Shown here: positions 61,436 through 64,000 of the stretch, piece by piece
Layout: every line of letters starts with the position of its first letter
Position numbering within the stretch: position 1 is the first letter of the stretch
Assembly: GCF_015356865.1 (NCBI RefSeq)
Contig: NZ_JAAFZA010000002.1
Coordinates: 1-64,000 of the forward strand
DNA length: 64,000 bases
Source of the DNA: Catenulispora pinisilvae
GTDB lineage: Bacteria; Actinomycetota; Actinomycetes; Streptomycetales; Catenulisporaceae
Direction: 5' to 3'
Program-made: the position numbers and the translations under genes
Notes under the pieces: generated by a model
The model's input: the letters and a program-made list of their open reading frames with translations, nothing else
The model's database searches: none
Told to the model about the DNA's origin: nothing

Positions 61436-62493
61436 TCAGCCGGCCGGGTTGAAGGTGACTCCTCCAGCGCACAGCGAGTCGATGTCGGAATCGAAGGCGA
61501 TGAAGACGTGGCTAGAGTCTTCGCAGACATATACCGTCACCGGATAGCCCGGGTTGCTGGGCGTGAGCTTCATGTCCAGCTCCAGCTGTCCGGGTGTGCC
61601 CGAACCGGGCACGTCCATCGCCCAGGTGCCGGAGCCCGAGTACCGAGTGGCGCCGTGGGACAAGTACTCGACCACTGAGACGCCGGTGGCGGAAGCCGCT
61701 CCGTCGGCCGTGAGACGCAGGGTGCCGCATTCGGACACCTCTCGTCGGGCTCGCGCTCGTCGTCGTCCCCGCCAACGTCACGGAGTGGGCATCGGCCCCG
61801 TCGGCGCGGGCTGCACCGGCGGAGGGGTGCCGGTGGGAGCACGGGTGTCCAGGTGCATCTGCATCGTCCATGTGAAGACCTCCGTAATCGAGGCGCCCTT
61901 GCCCGTCGTTCGGTCCGGAATGTTCAGGCCGGGGATCACGTGGAAGAAGGACTTCTAGCCACTCTTGTTGTTCACGACGAAGTCGGCCGTCACATCGTTG
62001 GTCACTGAGTCGAAGACCGTCACCCGGTACTTCTCGTTGTAGCCGCCCAAGAACACCGTGATCGGTTTGCTGCCGAACAATCCTCCGGTCACCATGCCGA
62101 CACCGTTCTCGAACACCGTGAACGGATCCGGCGGGTATTCGAGGTCTGATTCGTTCCACTTGCCGCTCGGCATGGTGTGCTGAGCCGCGATGGCCTGGCG
62201 GATGCCGATGTTATGGACACCGATTACCTCGACCTCGATCGCGTGGCCCACACTGACGATCTCCGAGGGGTCCTCGGCACGACGCCAGAACAGCTCGCCC
62301 CGCAATATACGACCCGCCGCGTGACTTCGAGTCCATCGAAGCCGGCCACCGTACCCATCCGGACTTCACCTGGCTGAACAGAGTTGAGGAGCGTTTGCAG
62401 AGTCTCGATCGACTCGGGTTCGGTCACGCCTTCGACCTTATGCGCCACGGTCACCGCCGCCCAGCGCATAGAACCAGCTGGTGACGCCCACAC
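61436..62493 (-). pseudogene. multiply damaged gene for a hypothetical protein
   Basis: Three protein-like segments lie in order on the minus strand. (1) 62493-62290 reads VAHKVEGVTEPESIETLQTL and ends TRRVV. (2) After a frameshift near 62300 it continues RGELFWRRAEDPSEIVSVGH to DFVVNNKSG, which ends at amber codon 61955-61957. The same frame then reads KSFFHVIPGLNIPDRTTGKG to PAPTGPMPTP, ending at TGA 61778-61780. (3) After a further shift it resumes VTLAGTTTSASPTR and the frame from about 61738 gives GTLRLTADGAASATG, ending at 61436. I do not recognise the family; a beta-rich exported protein is possible, and no homologue is known to me. Confidence 0.5.
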
Positions 62494-62754
62494 GGCTGGA
62501 GAACTGACGGCATGTTGGTCTCATCTCCGCTCAGACCTCGGACACGGCACTGCTTCGCCCGGCATCGCGACGGAGCTCGGGCATGCCGAGGTGAGCCGCG
62601 GAGGATTGCGCTGCGCAATCGCGCATGGCTGTTGCGGTCTGCTGTTGCTCTGATCCGCGCATCGTGGGCGGGTGTGGCTGAGGGTGACCAGGGCGTTGCC
62701 GATGCCCAGGATCTCAGGGCTCTTGCCGTATCGCTTTTCGTTGGTTACGTTTTT

Positions 62755-62775
62755 CGATAGCAACGATAATCGATA
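62755..62775 (+). promoter_or_regulatory. triple CGATA repeat before the DUF2975 gene
   Basis: CGATA occurs at 62755, 62764 and 62771, with 9- and 7-bp spacing. Preceded by T-rich DNA, it lies directly upstream of the DUF2975/XRE pair. It could be the target of the XRE regulator. Confidence 0.4.
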
Positions 62776-62789
62776 TGGGGGCGGTCCGG

Positions 62790-63449
62790 ATGACAGCGAT
62801 GACACGGAAGCAGCGCGACCCGCTGCAGCCCTTGCTCACCGTGGTTGACTTCATCTTCTCGGGGCTGGTGGTGGTCACGGTGCTCGGGGCGGGTCTGGCG
62901 GTGTTCAGCCGCGGCGTGAGCATCTTCGGCTGGAGCCGAACCGTTCCCTACTCGGTGTGCGTACCGACAGACGACAGCAACTTCCGGGCCACGGGGATCA
63001 CCGTCGAACCGGGCGGGCTTCGGCCGGGCACTGGCGCCTCGATGCAATCCGCCAGCATCTGCCTCCTGCATCCGACTACAGGCCAGGCCGTGGCACTGAC
63101 CATCGCCCAAGTGACGGGGTTCGTCCTGTTCGCGGGCGCGTTCTATCTGGTCCGACGACTGCTGCGCGATGCCGCCAAGAATGGTCTATTCACGCCAGAC
63201 CTCGCCCGATGGCTACGAGCCCTCGGATGGTGGCTGCTCGCGGGAGAGGTGATCGCGACCATCGTCGTGGCCGCCATTCGAATCAGTCTGCTGAACAGAA
63301 TGGTGAACGACCGCATCGGCCCTGGCCTTTGGTATGGCTACCTGCACGGATCGTGGACTGTCATCTTCTTCGGTGTCGGGCTGATCACCGCCGCGCGGAT
63401 CATGAGGGTCGGCTCTGTGATGCGCGAAGACCTTGAGGGCACGGTGTGA
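62790..63449 (+). CDS. DUF2975-family membrane protein
   Basis: About 219 residues from ATG 62790, preceded by GGGGG. A start at ATG 62775 is also open but lies in the CGATA repeats. Four membrane segments are visible: FIFSGLVVVTVLGAGLAVFS, LTIAQVTGFVLFAGAFYLVR, ALGWWLLAGEVIATIVVAA and GSWTVIFFGVGLITAARI. The loop NGLFTPDLARWLRALGWW fits DUF2975, a family usually paired with a small XRE regulator, as here. Function unknown. Confidence 0.88.
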   Translation: MTAMTRKQRDPLQPLLTVVDFIFSGLVVVTVLGAGLAVFSRGVSIFGWSRTVPYSVCVPTDDSNFRATGITVEPGGLRPGTGASMQSASICLLHPTTGQAVALTIAQVTGFVLFAGAFYLVRRLLRDAAKNGLFTPDLARWLRALGWWLLAGEVIATIVVAAIRISLLNRMVNDRIGPGLWYGYLHGSWTVIFFGVGLITAARIMRVGSVMREDLEGTV

Positions 63450-63703
63450 CGACCTCTGACGACCTGGGGCCAACGATCTCCGTGCACCTGGACCGGCTGC
63501 TGGCCGACCGAGGCATGACACTCACCGAACTCTCTCAGTTGGCCGGAGTGTCCACTGTGAACCTGTCGATCCTCAAGAACGGCAGAGCCAAGGCCATCCG
63601 CTTCACGACACTGACGGCACTCTGCGAGGTCCTGGACTGCCAGCCCGGAGACATCCTCGGCTTCCAGCCACGTCCGAAGACGGTTGATCTCAGCGACGCC
63701 TAG
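63446..63703 (+). CDS. XRE-family small regulator (Cro/YozG-like)
   Basis: 85 residues from GTG 63446, overlapping the DUF2975 stop by four bases (GTGA). The helix-turn-helix MTLTELSQLAGVSTVNLSIL and the ending TLTALCEVLDCQPGDILGF are typical of the small Cro/CI-type partners of DUF2975 proteins. It probably autoregulates the pair. Confidence 0.93.
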   Translation: MTTSDDLGPTISVHLDRLLADRGMTLTELSQLAGVSTVNLSILKNGRAKAIRFTTLTALCEVLDCQPGDILGFQPRPKTVDLSDA

Positions 63704-64000
63704 AAGCTGCGTTGTGAGCCCAGCCAGGCTGAGGTGAGCCCAGTGGGGGGAGCTTGGGCGCTGTTCGAGATCGTGCTCAAGGGTTTGACGATCCTCGGGA
63801 CGACCTCGAAGACGGGCTCGCGAAGGAGCTCACCGAAGACGACGGTGAACGCGGTCACCATGCCGTCCTCGCGCCGCTCGGGGCGCGAAGCGCCCGCCAG
63901 CGGTTCCGGGTGGGGTTGAGGGTGCCGAGAAATCCATCGATGCTGGTCACCTGCTTGCCGTCGTGACCGATGACCGGGGATGATCGGTGCTCCTGCCTGC
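63704..64000. other. right edge, no confident gene
   Basis: A minus-strand frame (about 63997-63853) reads SPVIGHDGKQVTSIDGFLGT and could be the last piece of a truncated gene, but it is too short to judge. I see nothing else. Confidence 0.3.

Noticed and set aside
61955-61957. In-frame TAG considered as pyrrolysine or other recoding
   Set aside because: The gene has other lesions, and no pyl genes or recoding element are in view; pseudogene decay is simpler.

Overview
The window is high-GC DNA from an actinomycete. The evidence is the codon use, the density of TetR, LacI, MerR, CGNR and WYL regulators, a Tat-exported glycoside hydrolase, a serine/threonine kinase with a PASTA-like overall layout, a DUF3159 protein, a mycothiol-dependent-isomerase-type protein, and many GTGA/ATGA start-stop overlaps. 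The style of the secreted and membrane proteins suggests a Streptomyces/Catenulispora-like soil organism, but that is inference. No rRNA, intact tRNA, CRISPR array, plasmid origin or complete insertion sequence was seen.

Layout. (1) 0.3-3.5 kb: WYL regulator divergent from an epoxide hydrolase, then a damaged membrane/GAF gene. (2) 3.6-16 kb: a carbohydrate-use locus under a LacI repressor. Binding protein, two permeases, a Tat-secreted clan GH-A hydrolase, an FAD oxidoreductase and an NAD-dependent sugar dehydrogenase/epimerase run on the minus strand; an enolase-superfamily acid-sugar dehydratase runs divergently, and an AXE1-type deacetylase follows. Together they suggest import and oxidative breakdown of a plant-type glycan. 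(3) 16.3-24.2 kb: an exopolysaccharide locus. It holds a membrane beta-propeller protein, a UDP-sugar 6-dehydrogenase, a hyaluronan-synthase-like GT2 enzyme (GTGA overlap), a membrane-anchored CBM3+GH16 protein and a membrane-anchored esterase. This is the most interesting system here. (4) 24.2-35.2 kb: a 2,500-residue secreted RHS polymorphic toxin with LamG and HINT domains, its overlapping immunity gene, and a divergent secreted PIG-L deacetylase with a propeller lectin. GC looks lower here. (5) 35-48.6 kb: many small regulator-target pairs (GNAT, TetR, DUF3159, alkyl-sulfatase-like MBL, SDR, CGNR/MFS, a second epoxide hydrolase, GMC oxidoreductase/TetR, NmrA-like), with a tRNA-Lys-like 3' fragment at 40.6 kb. 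(6) 49-54.5 kb: a drug-efflux MFS plus FMN reductase under a divergent TetR, then a sugar-porter MFS. (7) 54.5-64 kb: receptor kinase, TetR/SnoaL/MBL group, alpha/beta hydrolase, mycothiol-type enzyme, and a DUF2975/XRE pair, among several gene remnants.

Two themes recur. First, most divergent regulator-target pairs have a readable palindromic operator in the gap between them. Second, short tandem repeats of unrelated sequence sit just downstream of stop codons at eight or more places, and similar repeats occur inside coding regions. Several genes (MerR, SnoaL-like, integrase, AraC, FtsX, GAF, and a minus-strand gene at 61.4-62.5 kb) are truncated, internally deleted or frameshifted, so the accessory parts of this window are actively decaying.
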